Below, one piece after another: positions 43,903 through 55,766 of a stretch of 64,000 nucleotides of DNA (the stretch's first letter is position 1; the number at the start of each line of letters is the position of its first letter). The notes under the pieces were generated by a model. It made no database searches, was not told the DNA's origin, and worked only from the letters and a program-made list of their open reading frames with translations. The position numbers and the translations under genes are program-made. Location: NCBI GenBank assembly GCA_949316495.1, contig OX439009.1, forward strand, positions 14,740,201-14,804,200, written 5' to 3'. Source of the stretch: Amphiduros pacificus (Eukaryota; Annelida; Polychaeta; Phyllodocida; Hesionidae).

Positions 43903-44550
43903 CAGTGGTGACCGTGGGAGGGGTACATGTACGCTACCTGTAGTGGTAGTGGAGGCCGTGGGAGGGGTACATGTGTGCTACCTATAGTGGTAGTGATGGC
44001 CGTGGGAGGGGTACATGTATGCTACCTATAGTGGCAGTGGTGGCCGTGGGAGGGGTACATGTACGCTACCTGTAGTGGTAGTGGAGGCCGTGGGAGGGGT
44101 ACATGTGTGCTACCTATAGTGGTAGTGATGGCCGTGGTAGGGGTACATGTATGCTACCTATAGTGGCAGTGGTGGCCGTGGGAGGGGTACATGTACGCTA
44201 CCTGTAGTGGTAGTGGAGGCCGTGGGAGGGGTACATGTGTGCTACCTATAGTGGTAGTGATGGCCGTGGGAGGGGTACATGTATGCTACCTATAGTGGTA
44301 GTGATGGCCGTGGGAGGGGTACATGTATGCTACCTATAGTGATAGTGATGGCCGTGGGAGGGTTACATGTACGCTACCTATAGTGGCAGTGGTGGCCGTG
44401 GGAGGGGTACATGTATGCTACCTATAGTGATAGTGATGGCCGTGGGAGGGGTACATGTATGCTACCTATAGTGGTAGTGGTGGCCATGGGAGGGGTACAT
44501 GTATGCTACCTATAGTGGTAGTGATGGCCGTGGGAGGGGTACATGTATGG
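43903..44550. repeat. 44-bp minisatellite with three-unit higher order
   Basis: About 14.5 units containing GGCCGTGGGAGGGGTACATG followed by TATGCTACCTATAGTGGTAG. The first nine units follow a fixed order of three variants (ACGCTACCTG, GTGCTACCTA, ATGCTACCTA with GGCAG), giving three copies of a 132-bp higher-order repeat to about 44300. Units further right lose this order. Confidence 0.95.
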
Positions 44551-45111
44551 TGGCATATATGATAATAAAGACTTCTTTTCCTGTGTACCTTATGTTGAGA
44601 AACCTTATGTTGAGGATGAATTGGGGTAACACAATGTCTTATCAAGTCAGCGAACACATTTATATCATACTTTGCTTTGTGTCTTGATTACATTGTGTCT
44701 TTGATTAAACAGGATTTTATGTAACTACAACAAAAGCCACTCTGGAAACCATCTGCGGGAAAATACCAGTGGTTTACCACACGATAAAATCCCGAAATGC
44801 TTGAAAAACCTCGTTATCTGCACCAACAAAGGAATGAAATGGTTACCAAATGACTCAGACATTTTTGTGGCATAATGGGGTAGGTGAATGCAGCAGGTAT
44901 CACCAAGGAAACAGGATCTTGACCAGCGACAAAGAAATTGCAAAAACGGCAGATTTGTCCTGCACCCAAATAAGAAAGAGGGGATTTTTGTGGTTTTGTG
45001 AATGCACAGACTCACAAAGCATGGGAGATGAGAGGGCTTGAGTGGACTGGAATGCCTCGCCCTTCTTAGACAAAGTTGAGGTCATCCGTCATTCCAGGAG
45101 CCCTGGGCAGA

Positions 45112-45287
45112 CACGTGCCACTGATTACAAGGTTTTGACACTATATACCCTTGTCTGGGGGTCGGGGAGGGCGCCCATCCTTGACTTCTAGCCATGCACT
45201 TTATAAACACGGGTTTTGCACTCATCACCTGAACCCGCCAAAGTCATTGTTCTCTCCCCCACGTGCTTCTACCGCCAGCCCCACGTG
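45112..45287. promoter_or_regulatory. Three CACGTG E-boxes in GC-rich patch
   Basis: CACGTG occurs at 45112-45117, 45260-45265 and 45282-45287 in a locally GC-rich segment that also includes TTTATAAACA. CACGTG binds MYC/MAX, USF and TFE-type factors in animals. Function here is inferred from motifs only. Confidence 0.25.
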
Positions 45288-46373
45288 TCTGAGCCGGCAT
45301 ATCCAGGAACTTTGAGCACATCATTACAAAAATCTGGGCGATAATGATCAGAAACTGTATCTGCGGATTACAGCGTTAATGAGGAAATTAAGATTGACCA
45401 GGTGTGAAGAACCAGATTAAATATTAAGGGAATGTTTCAAATTAAGCATTAATCTACATATTATGCAAGTTGAGGACTATCAGAAAAGTTCTCAGGTTTA
45501 AAATAAAGCAGAGCGAATAGAGGCATGGACGAAATTCACATACCCGATATACCCAGGTACTTCGGTTACACATATAACATTTTGCATGCACCCCTACGTC
45601 GTGTTCACTTCCGCAGTTTTATACAATTTTCTAATTTTACACCGTGAGAACACATTCAATAAAGCTCACACGTCTACCTTCGTGGGAACATCCTTATTGT
45701 CTGCCATTATGCATGCTATGAAGAGCAGTTTAACATGTTTCTCGCTTCACATTTACCTTGAAGCCAAAAGCATGAAATTTGTTGCCAAGTGCACTTTTTC
45801 AAGCTGTACCCCAATGAACTCAGGTAAATGACCCAGAATAGGGCAAAGGTTATTTTGGATGGATTGTGACATGGTTGTTGAAATGCCTGACAAATTGTTG
45901 TTTAATGATTTTATTGTAATTGCTACAGAGTTTAGATGTGATCATAGACAAACTGTAATGTCGTCTGCTGGCCTCGTTGTGGTGTGCTGACCTCAAGGTC
46001 GCGGTAACATGCAACATGGCGCGAAACACAGATGGCAATGACTCGGTTTCGCGGTCCAAACTTGCTCATGACCGGTACAATGCTGTAAATCATGAAACAT
46101 GTCTCTACTCTATCATGTGATATTATATAGCGAACTATAGGTGATTTATATAACCATAAAACATTCTAGAGCTGTTTGGGCCGACTTTTCTTTCCATATT
46201 TGAAATCTTTCAACTTGCTTTGTCACAAGATATCTGTAGTCTCATCGCAACACACCTTTTGGTTTATTCCTTTCAGAAATAAAGACAAATGATTAAATAA
46301 CTTTAGAGACAAGCGAGTCTCAACCTAAGTGCGGTAGTCACTCTGTGCACCTCTCACTGACCCCTTTCATGGT

Positions 46374-46401
46374 ATCTTGGAGTAATTAATTACTCCAAGA
46401 T
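46374..46401. other. Perfect 28-bp palindrome without spacer
   Basis: ATCTTGGAGTAATT is followed directly by its exact reverse complement. It is not a simple repeat. Its flanks both contain GGTATC-like bases but do not extend the symmetry. Confidence 0.9.
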
Positions 46402-46576
46402 GGTATCAACTGTACAATAAAAATCATAAGTAAAGATAGAAAAGAGGTATGATATATCTCAGGGTTAAATATTTCTGTAATCTTTCTGCAGAACATCGGG
46501 TGCAACCCGCAAGAAAAATTCGTTTTTGGTGCAACCAAGAATATATGTGATAGTTATAAAATAAAATCTGGAGTCA

Positions 46577-46632
46577 TTCTTTGAAATGTGCAGAACATTG
46601 AGTCCCAGTGGCAGGCTTCCATCTGACCTGAT
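46577..46632 (-). repeat. Dispersed repeat, copy A
   Basis: On the minus strand GGTCAGATGGAAGCCTGCCA followed by CTGGGACTCAATG and CACATTTCAAAG. It shares its first half with 22841-22870 and its whole length with 40781-40836. Confidence 0.5.
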
Positions 46633-47918
46633 GTGGTCAAAATTGGGCCTAAATGTCCAAATAAATAAAACTTCTACATGATTTCGACCATATTTCTGCG
46701 AGAACATTTACCTTTGCAGAATTAACGTATTTTTGCTTAATATATAAATGGTCTGCTGATTCACACTCAAAAACCAATTTTTATACATGCATGATATATT
46801 CAGCACTTAATAAGAGCACGGAATGAGACCCTAGATATCCAAGACTCCCCGGATGCGTGCATGAATGTGACCTGCCACTGTCCTTGTGACCTCTGGACCA
46901 CTAATTCAAAGCAAGTTAGAATAAATATAGTGTCCTCGGGTTATGTTATTGCTTGCTCAGATATGTCTCATGTTTTGTAAGTTACTCATGAACTATCAGT
47001 GAAACATATCTACACTAAATGAACTACCCCTCAAAAGGTTTTTTTTACTTCCGGTTCTAATTGAGATGACCCAGGGCACAGACGTATTGCTCATACACTT
47101 TGCATATTAGAATATTTCTAGTAGTTGATTAATAAGGAGCTTCTTAATTAATGGTTGATTGGTGCTCTATTATAATCAAGCTTGAGACCACACTAATGAG
47201 CACCAATTGTAGATGCTCTGTACAATATGACCAGTCAAGCAAGCCTTTATGTCAAAGGACCAGTCAAAGAGACATGACCATAAAGAGAGAGAGAGAGAGG
47301 GCTGGGGGTCATCATTGGGTGAACATTTGCTTATACACCCAGACATGAAATTGGATTCAGGCACAAATGGTCATGAAAGTAGAATAACGTCCTTGCACTC
47401 TGGATGACCCACCATAGGACGGCGTGGTCAATTGTCACAGGTTTTGCATGAATTTAAAGGGCTATTTCTGATTAAGTTGCGTGTCCACCAATTTGCCTAA
47501 TGGCATCTCTCTTATGTGTTATCTGGAAATTTTTGTAATATAATTTACAATTTAATATGCAATTTATTCCATTTGTCCATCGCTGTCACTGTCTGGGTAG
47601 ATTTGTTTTGTTCATGCCAGGATTACTGGAAATTAGGCATTATACAAGGGATAATGTAATGCGATACAGTAGTGTCCAGACAGTCTAGACAATGATATTT
47701 ACAATTAGAGAGGACCTACGGTTTGTAAATATTCCTTTTTGGTGTTCTTGTTTGCTTGATGTTTGTCTGTTTAAAGTTTTCTTCTTACAAATAAATGTAC
47801 CTTAGTATTTTTTGTAAAATATTAATATATTGATTATTCATATCAGGGAATGATCTTTTTAAATCAGAGAATCTAACAGAAAGTGACCTTCTGTTTAACA
47901 TATCACGGAAAATACCAT

Positions 47919-47934
47919 ATTTGCATATTTGCAT
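47919..47934 (+). promoter_or_regulatory. Two tandem octamer (POU) sites
   Basis: ATTTGCATATTTGCAT consists of two perfect abutting ATTTGCAT octamers. These bind POU-class factors in animals. A single octamer is expected by chance in AT-rich DNA; two exact abutting copies are less so. Confidence 0.3.
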
Positions 47935-48003
47935 GAAATACTTGATATACAATATACGTTTTTTTCCTTTTTCGGGGTTGCCAACCTGGCGATGCGAGAC
48001 GGG

Positions 48004-48012
48004 TCAAGGTCA
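48004..48012 (+). promoter_or_regulatory. ERR/NR5A-type nuclear receptor half site
   Basis: TCAAGGTCA is the exact extended half site of monomeric nuclear receptors of the ERR and NR5A groups. It lies in a GC-rich patch (47980-48090). Confidence 0.25.
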
Positions 48013-49328
48013 TTTCTAGGGCTTACATAAGGCTTCCGGGCGGTCAGGGAATGACCCCCATCTCATTACCCCCAGCCTGACCCTAGCTTCGTTGCTATTA
48101 TCTCAAATATGAAATATGCAAGAATAATTACTATTTATGACTTAAAAACGTGTCCATGCACGAGCGCCATGGACGGGATGAAATTCATCAAACAAACAGC
48201 CGTAGCGTCACGACCGTGCATGCATTGTTTGTGAGGGTAACTAGACCCTCTGTGGAATTCAATTTCCATTTGCGCTGATTTTTTTTGTAACTTGAAGGAT
48301 CTATTCCTTTCTGGTATGGAATTATTTTTGGCAAATTTTTATGAATAATAAATGGTATATTTACTTTCTATTTACATTTAATGCAACTCCTCACCCGAAG
48401 ATATATTGATAAATAATCGGCTGTTCAAAACCTTTGACCTAAATGCAATGCGCATGTCTCTCCTTCAATATTCACATGAGAATTCGAAAAATCAGATTGT
48501 CTCTCCTTTGTAAATTGTCACTTTGAGTCGCCTTCATAAAGATAAAGAATACTGCAAACATGCTAAGGTGTCATGGCCGATCATTACTTTATATTTTCCA
48601 AGTGACCTTTGCACCACAGTACGTTTCATGACAAAGTGACCTCAGGTGTACGACCTGACCTCGATATGAATCCAAACAATAACAAAGCCTGGACCCAGCC
48701 AAAACAGAAGTCATGCCCGAAGCGGCAGCTTGCTGAGGGCATCTGTGTCCCGAGGCCAGACCCCCAAGGCCCCACCTAGCAAATAAAATATTTTACCTGG
48801 GACAACATCAGATACAGAGAAGAGGCCACCATATGACTGAACATTTCCTTCAAGAAATTGTTTTGAACATATTTATGATACTGAAAAAATATATTTGGAT
48901 CAATTTATAGAGATAAAAAAACTTACAAGCTAACAGGTGGTAAACTGATATTGGAAGGAGGGCTAACAATCAAATATGAGTTTCATTTTACCCATCAGGA
49001 CCTTAATATAGCCACAAGCTGTGGAGGCGCATAGTTCTTATGGAAATCAATCATCTAACACATTGCTTGGCCTGATGAAGGTTAATGGGTCCTTTATACC
49101 ATTTGTTACCCACAGGGCTTTCATATTACTGATCACACAAGGTGACGTTGATTGCCATTGTTTTGATATCAAAACATTATTTGGTACCTGTTGTTATTTA
49201 TGTCTGATTGAACATGTTTTGTTGTTATGTAAGTATGTTTATTACTATATAATCACTACGACAACAGTTATTTTAAGGTGGTGAACAAAATAATTACTCA
49301 AGTATATTATTACAAAATTAGTACTCAA

Positions 49329-49330
<2 letters not shown>

Positions 49331-49374
<44 letters not shown>
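49331..49374. repeat. AT dinucleotide array
   Basis: About 22 AT repeats; an ACTCAAGTATAT motif precedes it twice. Confidence 0.96.
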
Positions 49375-49377
<3 letters not shown>

Positions 49378-50703
49378 TTATCCAAAATGTTGTGAATGTA
49401 TATTCTAAATTATCTAAACATACTGAGGCTTATATATTCAATTAAAATCTTACTTTACTGTGTAAACGAGCATTTTTACACGTTCTTCTTCCTGGTGTAA
49501 AGCAATTAATGAATTATGATATTGCTAAAACTATGAGGGATTTACATTAGTCCTACGTACTGAGAACACATGCACCCGTAGAGTTACATGCATTTCATAA
49601 TTTACATGATTCATTGGACGCGCATACTTCCCTGAGGCAAATAAACCAACATACATTGTGCTGCTCAGCACGCTAATTGTTATTGTGTCTGTCCCATTGT
49701 TGTCTGTCACCGACTAGATACAAACAAAAGGACTGAAAGTAAACATCTTCAACCAATGCTGCTCTTTAATGATAATCATCATGTACATCACACACACATA
49801 CACACACATAAACGGTTTTGTCCTTGATGTTGTTTCTGTCAATTTCTGTCAATTATATGACATTTTGGCGTTGTCTTCCTACTTTATTGGTGCAAGGTGA
49901 ATGAAAATCTACCAAATATTTACATTCTTTGCTTGACCATCTTTGAGGGAAAGTAAACATCGGACAGAAGATTGACATCACATCAAACTGACCTATAGAT
50001 GTTAGTCTCAGAGGCCCATGAATGAAAAAAAAACAACTCCAGTCTTATTTCAAATCTTACTATTTAAATATAGCGGTCATTGTAAAGACCAAGAAGAATC
50101 TTCCCTTAGCTATTTCATGATGCAGTTTCATGGTGTTAACAATTTGTTATGTCATTCACTATTCTATGGATAAAACGGCCTAATGTTTCTTGCCGTGATA
50201 TTATAATATAGATTTTTAATGAGTTAAGATTATTTGTTCTTTGTTTTAATATCATTTGGCGTTGTCCAGTGTGGGAAAAGTCCCAGTGATTTCGGAGTAA
50301 TTTTCCCTTGAAGTTCAAGTCTTCATTTGAATTTTGTAAAATTGCGAAACCGATCTTTTGATGGTACATTGCTGCCTTTTTCTACTTCACAAAAAATCAT
50401 TTGCATTCCTGTTTTCAACCCACATCTTTACACTATGAAGGAGTATAAATTGTAAACATGTGTCAAGAAAAACTGTCAATGTACTGAAATGACAATAAAA
50501 TGAATGTAGATCTATTTATAGAGAGATATTGTTTTGACTATAAATTGTTACACTGGTGGATCTTTTCATACGTCACAACAATGCCTGAGGGAAACATTGT
50601 CAATCCACATATACAATAATCACTCGACTCTAAACACTAATGGCATACTGATGTGTTATCAAGTATTGCCAGTGGTTACCCTAGGAAGGTATCAATATTC
50701 TGA
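49375..50703. other. Unique DNA, no supported gene
   Basis: Nothing recognised beyond a short CA-rich run near 49790-49810. Confidence 0.5.
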
Positions 50704-50801
50704 GTCACTCACTCACTCACTCACTCACTCACTAACTCACTCACTCACTCACTCACTCACTCACTCACTCACTCACTCACTCACTCACTCACTCACTCAC
50801 T
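50704..50801. repeat. ACTC tetranucleotide array
   Basis: About 24 copies of CACT, with one AACT interruption near 50733. Confidence 0.97.
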
Positions 50802-51848
50802 ACAGTCTATATTATGAGTATAACCTCACATGTACTTTATGTACTAGTATCAGATTTATCAATGATATTAAGTCCTCAATATTCATGATACAGTTATATA
50901 CATGTGTCAACCCCATTCAGCAATATATCTGGTAGCAATATATACAGCTTCTATGGACTTTTCAGCAATACAAATGTTTATGATCGCACCATACTTGGAG
51001 TCTGAGAGTCCATTATGTTTCAGTGATTTTCGATCAAATCACGTGTCAAGCAATACTTATGAAAATAATTTTCCAATGCTTATCACATTACTTAATATTT
51101 TTGATGATTGAAATGTTGATGTAAGTATTAAGCATATCTATTCCTCTGTTTTATCTTGAATCATATTTGTTTTTTAAGGTATTTTAACACTAATCTATGT
51201 GTGATAAGCATGTCACAATATCCACGTATGCTCATCTATCATTCTCCAATCGCCAGGCCACAGATGTGGTACCCAACACAGTAACTAACCCATCCCATCA
51301 TCACCACAGAATAGTTTCATTTGTTCCGGGGCTCTATCTTTGTAAAACACGGGATGATTGACTGTTAAACTTCATTTTCATTCACTGAGAAAATGAAATA
51401 TCTCAAGTATGTCAATAATAACCACAGTTATGCATACAATTTCAGTTATCAACAAAAATCTATTGAATATACAATAAATGTGTTTGCACCAGGAGAAGTT
51501 ATCGCTTGAAGGGGATTTGCCTAAAGCTGTTACATCGCCATCTTGACATCTCTGGAAAATAGTCCCGAGGATATTTAAGCCTGGCAGTCATTCTCCTATT
51601 CGGTAGCGAAATGTCCACAGGCCTACCAGGCAAGGATATGCCTGCTCTCGTATTTCCGGTACATTTGATGTGGATTGGTCAATATTTTATATCAACATTT
51701 TTCTTTTCTAACCTTTCTGATTTCAGTTTTTTCATTCCCCATAATATTAAAAAATTGATTCAGTTCAGTCTGAAATATTCTTTCATGTTATTTACAAAGG
51801 TTGGGCATATAATCTGTTAGAAATGAATCTTTTACTGTTAACCATTAA

Positions 51849-52250
51849 GATTTGTCGGATAATGTGTCTGTTAATTCTTTGGATTTGTCCAATAAACACT
51901 AAAATTAGTACATATCTAAACTGTAAAGATGTGTCATAAATGTATATATCAAAATGAAGTGAATCTTAAACATTTAGATTTTTTAAAAAGAGATAGTAAA
52001 TCACAAATCCTCTTGTTTCTCTTTAGACTTGTCTAATAAGCAGTGAATCATGCATACATGTTAGTCTGAAAATATGTCACATAGATATAAGATTTGTTGC
52101 AGTGAATCATGTATAGACGTTAACCCTGTGTTACATTAGCAATGAAACGTGTATCTCTTTGACCAGAAGATTCGTCAGATAAATAGATCATGTGGAGCTG
52201 TTAAACTTCTAGACATGAGACAAAATAGTGAACCATTTATTTGTTCATTT
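51849..52250. repeat. Decayed satellite of about 65-80 bp
   Basis: Five loose copies begin near 51849, 51881, 52027, 52089 and 52168. They share GATTTGTC followed by ATAA, then GTGAATCATGTATA and a GTTAA/CTG segment. Similarity between copies is low, which suggests an old array. Confidence 0.45.
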
Positions 52251-52562
52251 GAAATCATAATTTGGCTGAGGAGACGGTCTAAACGTGTATGTGCTGCTAC
52301 TCATGCAACGACAGTGCAAACATAGATTTACTAATGGCTTTTCGTCACCATTGTCTATGCAGATGTGACAAATGCAAATTAAACTATGTAAGGTATGACA
52401 GCTAATCAGCTAATTTCCATGTCCTCAAGCCAAACAAGTGCACCGGTGCAGACACTGGGGATGAGTTTCTCATAGACTCACACTTGGCTTGATAATGAAA
52501 ATTTGATTAATTGAATACCACTGCATTATTTTCAGTATGATAAAACAAGTTACGATTACAAT

Positions 52563-52726
<164 letters not shown>

Positions 52727-52957
52727 GATAATTCTTTTTAGTATTAATTCTAAAATTATAAATTATTGATGCGATATTACATCATACTCAATGTGATATT
52801 AGTAATTATGATCTATTGATATTACTCATTCACTCTAATATGATTACCAGTAATTAGATTTTGATGATATTATTGCATCATATTCTTTCTTATGATATTT
52901 AATTCTGTATCAAATAGCAAAGTGCGCAATTTGGTTTGTATTTTCTGCGCAATCCAG

Positions 52958-53066
52958 ACGCACACGTGGGTTTAGAAAGAAATGAGACAACGACAAAAAG
53001 TTCTATTCTGGACCGAATCCAAAACTATGGCGCGGAAAAAGTTTTTTTTGACAACCTGGGAGGTAG
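52958..53066 (+). CDS. Candidate exon 1 of a plus-strand pair, unknown protein
   Basis: Open in a single frame (AHVGLERNETTTKSSILDRI and NYGAEKVFFDNLGG are read). It is preceded by a pyrimidine-rich tract and CGCAATCCAG and ends in two overlapping donors: GGGAG|GTAGGT after 53062, or GTAG|GTATAT after 53066. The second choice leaves phase 2, which matches the open frame of the candidate exon at 53983-54085. The reading is protein-like but no domain is recognised. The chance of a random match is considerable. Confidence 0.25.
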
Positions 53067-53319
53067 GTATATTGGCTTAGCCATCCGATCTCATAACAGA
53101 CACACGTTAGACTTATTCACGGTGCTACACTATACAGCCCAGCGATCATTCACAATAAAAAAAAATACTTGGGAAAACGACCTCATGATTGTTATCATAA
53201 TCTTGAGACTACTTCGATGCACTTAAAGTTTGTTTTATATATTTCAATGTGTTCTCTGCAGGCTACTTTTTATTTTTTCAAATTGGTATGAAAAAAGATT
53301 ACAATTAATGAATGATTGT

Positions 53320-53440
53320 ACTTGAAGGCCAGTGGTAATTTGAAGGTCAATATTCATCTGAATATCAATGGTCTTGATGGTCAAAGGATATTGTAAGATG
53401 AAGGAAAATCTGAAGGTCAATGGAAATTTGAATGGTTATG
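53320..53440. repeat. Degenerate TTGAAGGTCAAT repeat
   Basis: Loose copies of TTGAAGGTCAAT and GATGGTCAA, about six. Confidence 0.6.
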
Positions 53441-53583
53441 TTGGCTCATCTAAATCATAGATTTATTTATCCAGAAACTTTCCAAGTTTCAGATCATGAC
53501 ACCAGCCTGTGTGCCAGAACAAGAGAACACAAAATACTTTTTTGAATGACATATGAACATAAAACATGGAGCCAAATATACAT

Positions 53584-53584
<1 letters not shown>

Positions 53585-53671
<87 letters not shown>
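53585..53671. repeat. AT dinucleotide array
   Basis: About 43 AT repeats. Confidence 0.97.
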
Positions 53672-53673
<2 letters not shown>

Positions 53674-53685
53674 TTCATTCTCTCT

Positions 53686-53907
53686 CCACCATCAGTGAAT
53701 TTCCATTCTCTCTCCACCATCTCCTTCCCACCTCTCTCCCCTATCCCCCCTCTCTCTACCCTCTCTCCCCTTTCTCTCCCTCTCTCCACTATCTCTCTCC
53801 CCTTTCTCTCTCCCTCTCTGTCCTGTTTTTCCATCTCTCTCTCCCCTCTCTCTCCCCCTCTCTATCCCTCTCTCTCTCTCCCTTATCTCTCCCCCTCTCT
53901 CTTAACT
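53686..53907. repeat. Pyrimidine-rich CT tract
   Basis: About 220 bp with almost only C and T on the plus strand (CTCTCTCC and TCTCCCCT units). Such tracts can adopt triplex structure. Frames across it are low-complexity. Confidence 0.93.
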
Positions 53908-53982
53908 TAGAGTATATTACTCTAAGCTCTTAATTAATAAAACCCCCTCTTTCTCACTTTATTTCTTTTTATTTGTCGTTAG

Positions 53983-54085
53983 TTATGGCGGTCCACAACT
54001 TGGTAAGTGTTTAGTGGCATCCACTGCACCATTCCTGGTCTACTCAAGGATGTGGGACAATCCTCTGTGCTGCTCTGCTTGGGTG
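53983..54085 (+). CDS. Candidate exon 2 of a plus-strand pair, unknown protein
   Basis: A 103-bp stretch bounded by a strong acceptor (TTTCTTTTTATTTGTCGTTAG) and a strong donor (GTG|GTAAGT). One frame is open throughout: YGGPQLGKCLVASTAPFLVY then SRMWDNPLCCSAWV. GC content is about half, well above the background. It needs two bases from the previous exon, which the 53066 donor supplies. The middle is mildly hydrophobic. An internal GTAAGT at 54003 could act as an alternative donor. Family unknown. Confidence 0.33.
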
Positions 54086-54179
54086 GTAAGTATGTATGTA
54101 TAGATCTGAGCAGCGACAGGTTGCTCAATGGCAGCTCAATGACTGTACCTTGCTCAGATTCATTCTGAGAAGAACATCT

Positions 54180-54385
54180 CTTGATCTTTTTAGCGATAAA
54201 AGCAAAATGATCTTTTCAGCTATAAAATATTAATTTATCTTTCTAGCAAGTCTTTTTAGCTATGAAAAATAAACTGTTTTTTGGTCATGAAAAATAAATT
54301 GATTCTATTTAGGTATAAAGTATAGTTAACAGCTACAAAATAATTTGATCTTTTTAGCTATAAACGTAAATATATATTTTAGCTA
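54180..54385. repeat. Degenerate tandem repeat, about 38 bp
   Basis: Five loose copies sharing GATCTTTTTAGCTATAAA. Confidence 0.6.
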
Positions 54386-54439
54386 CACATGAACTTTCTG
54401 AAACCTGTTTTGAATAAACCTCTGATAACTCACGTGTTT

Positions 54440-54908
54440 GAGGACTTATGTATCTGATGACCCATGTATCTGATGACTCATGTATCTGATGACCCATGTA
54501 ACTCATGACTCATGTATCTGATGACCCATGTAACTCATGACTCATGTATCTGATGACTCATGTATCTGATGACTCATGTATCTGATGACTCATGTATCTG
54601 ATGACTCATGTATCTGATGACTCATGTATCTGATGACTCATGCATCTGATGACTCATGCATCTGATGACTCGTGTATTTGATGACTCATGTATCTGATGA
54701 CCCATGTAACTCATGACTCATGTATCTGATGACCCTTGTAACTCATGACTCATGTATCTGATGACTCATGTATCTGATGACTCATGCATCTGATGACTCA
54801 TGCATCTGATGACTCGTGTATCTGATGACTCATGTATCTGATGACTCATGTATCTGATGACTCATGTATCTGATGACTCATGTATCTGATGACTCATGTA
54901 TCTGATGA
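54440..54908. repeat. 16-bp minisatellite with AP-1 site in each unit
   Basis: About 29 units of TGATGACTCATGTATC, with variants GACCCATGTAACTCA and ATGACTCATGCATC. About 20 units contain an exact ATGACTCAT, the palindromic AP-1 (TRE) site, in uniform phase. Confidence 0.95.
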
Positions 54909-54937
54909 CACCTTTTCTTATGACTTCTATGACTCCT

Positions 54938-54940
<3 letters not shown>

Positions 54941-54980
<40 letters not shown>

Positions 54981-55020
54981 TTATTTATGGTATTATCTTT
55001 TAACACATATATATATATAT
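54941..55020. repeat. Short AT arrays
   Basis: Two AT runs (54941-54978 and about 55006-55020) separated by a unique 28-bp spacer. Confidence 0.93.
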
Positions 55021-55379
55021 CTTTTAAAATATGTGAAACTGGGATGCAGACATTGACAGCGAGGTTATTTTCCTTTGACAAAATTCAGAATTAAAAATAG
55101 ATGATATCGAAACAATGGATTGTATCAATTCTTCAGCTAAACCGCTTATACTCGATATAGAATACATTTTTCCCATACTGTTTGATGTGTTTTTGCCATA
55201 CTCAGGTCGGTACCTCAATCCGAATGGGGATGTGCCGAAAATAGAATACAGACTGTCTGGGAGTGAAAGTAGTCCCGGTTTTTATTATTCATTCGCCGCA
55301 AGAACTCGTTTTTGTGTGACCTTTGCTTTTTGCGCAGAACATGAAACGTTTTTATTGCCACGAGAAGAATGTTGATAAG

Positions 55380-55540
55380 AGGATTAGGTTTGCTTCAATG
55401 CCCAGATTTGTATGATAAAATGCTTTGTTACAGTCCAATGCGAGGCGAAGCAGACGCCCATCAACAAGTGGCAGGGCCTTCTCTCGGGCGTCCGAGGATT
55501 CCATAAACTGCATGGCCTCTTTCTTGGATCTTTTTCTCAT
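55380..55540. other. GC-rich open patch, strand unclear
   Basis: The patch 55430-55540 is GC-richer and open on both strands. On the minus strand it reads SSDAREKALPLVDGRLLRLA with a possible donor GACT|GTAACA. On the plus strand a good acceptor (GCTTTGTTACAG, ending 55433) leads into SNARRSRRPSTSGRAFSRAS and a stop after about 36 codons. It may be an exon; which strand cannot be decided. Confidence 0.25.
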
Positions 55541-55766
55541 TTAGAGAGTTTAACAAATATAACTTGTCCACGCCCACTGCACAAAAGGGTTGACCTTTAA
55601 TGATCTTAACATATTTTCTGTCTATTTATGGTTCTTTCTTGTTATCTTTATTTGCCTCAAAATAGATTGTCTGCGCACTTGAGATTCAATAACATCTACA
55701 TATCCTGATTTTGTCCCGTTTACGTGTCAAGGTTGATGTGGAGGCAGATAAAAATAGCATATTTTC

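Larger units (their letters stand above)
44551..49330. other. Unique DNA with scattered regulatory-type motifs
   Basis: No exon is supported. GC-richer patches occur at about 45000-45300 (three CACGTG boxes), 47980-48090 and 48700-48780. A 28-bp perfect palindrome and a tandem octamer pair are listed separately. Confidence 0.45.

Noticed and set aside
44725-45085. Overlapping 61-96-codon frames on both strands
   Set aside because: No splice borders or family signature; overlapping frames on both strands look like chance.
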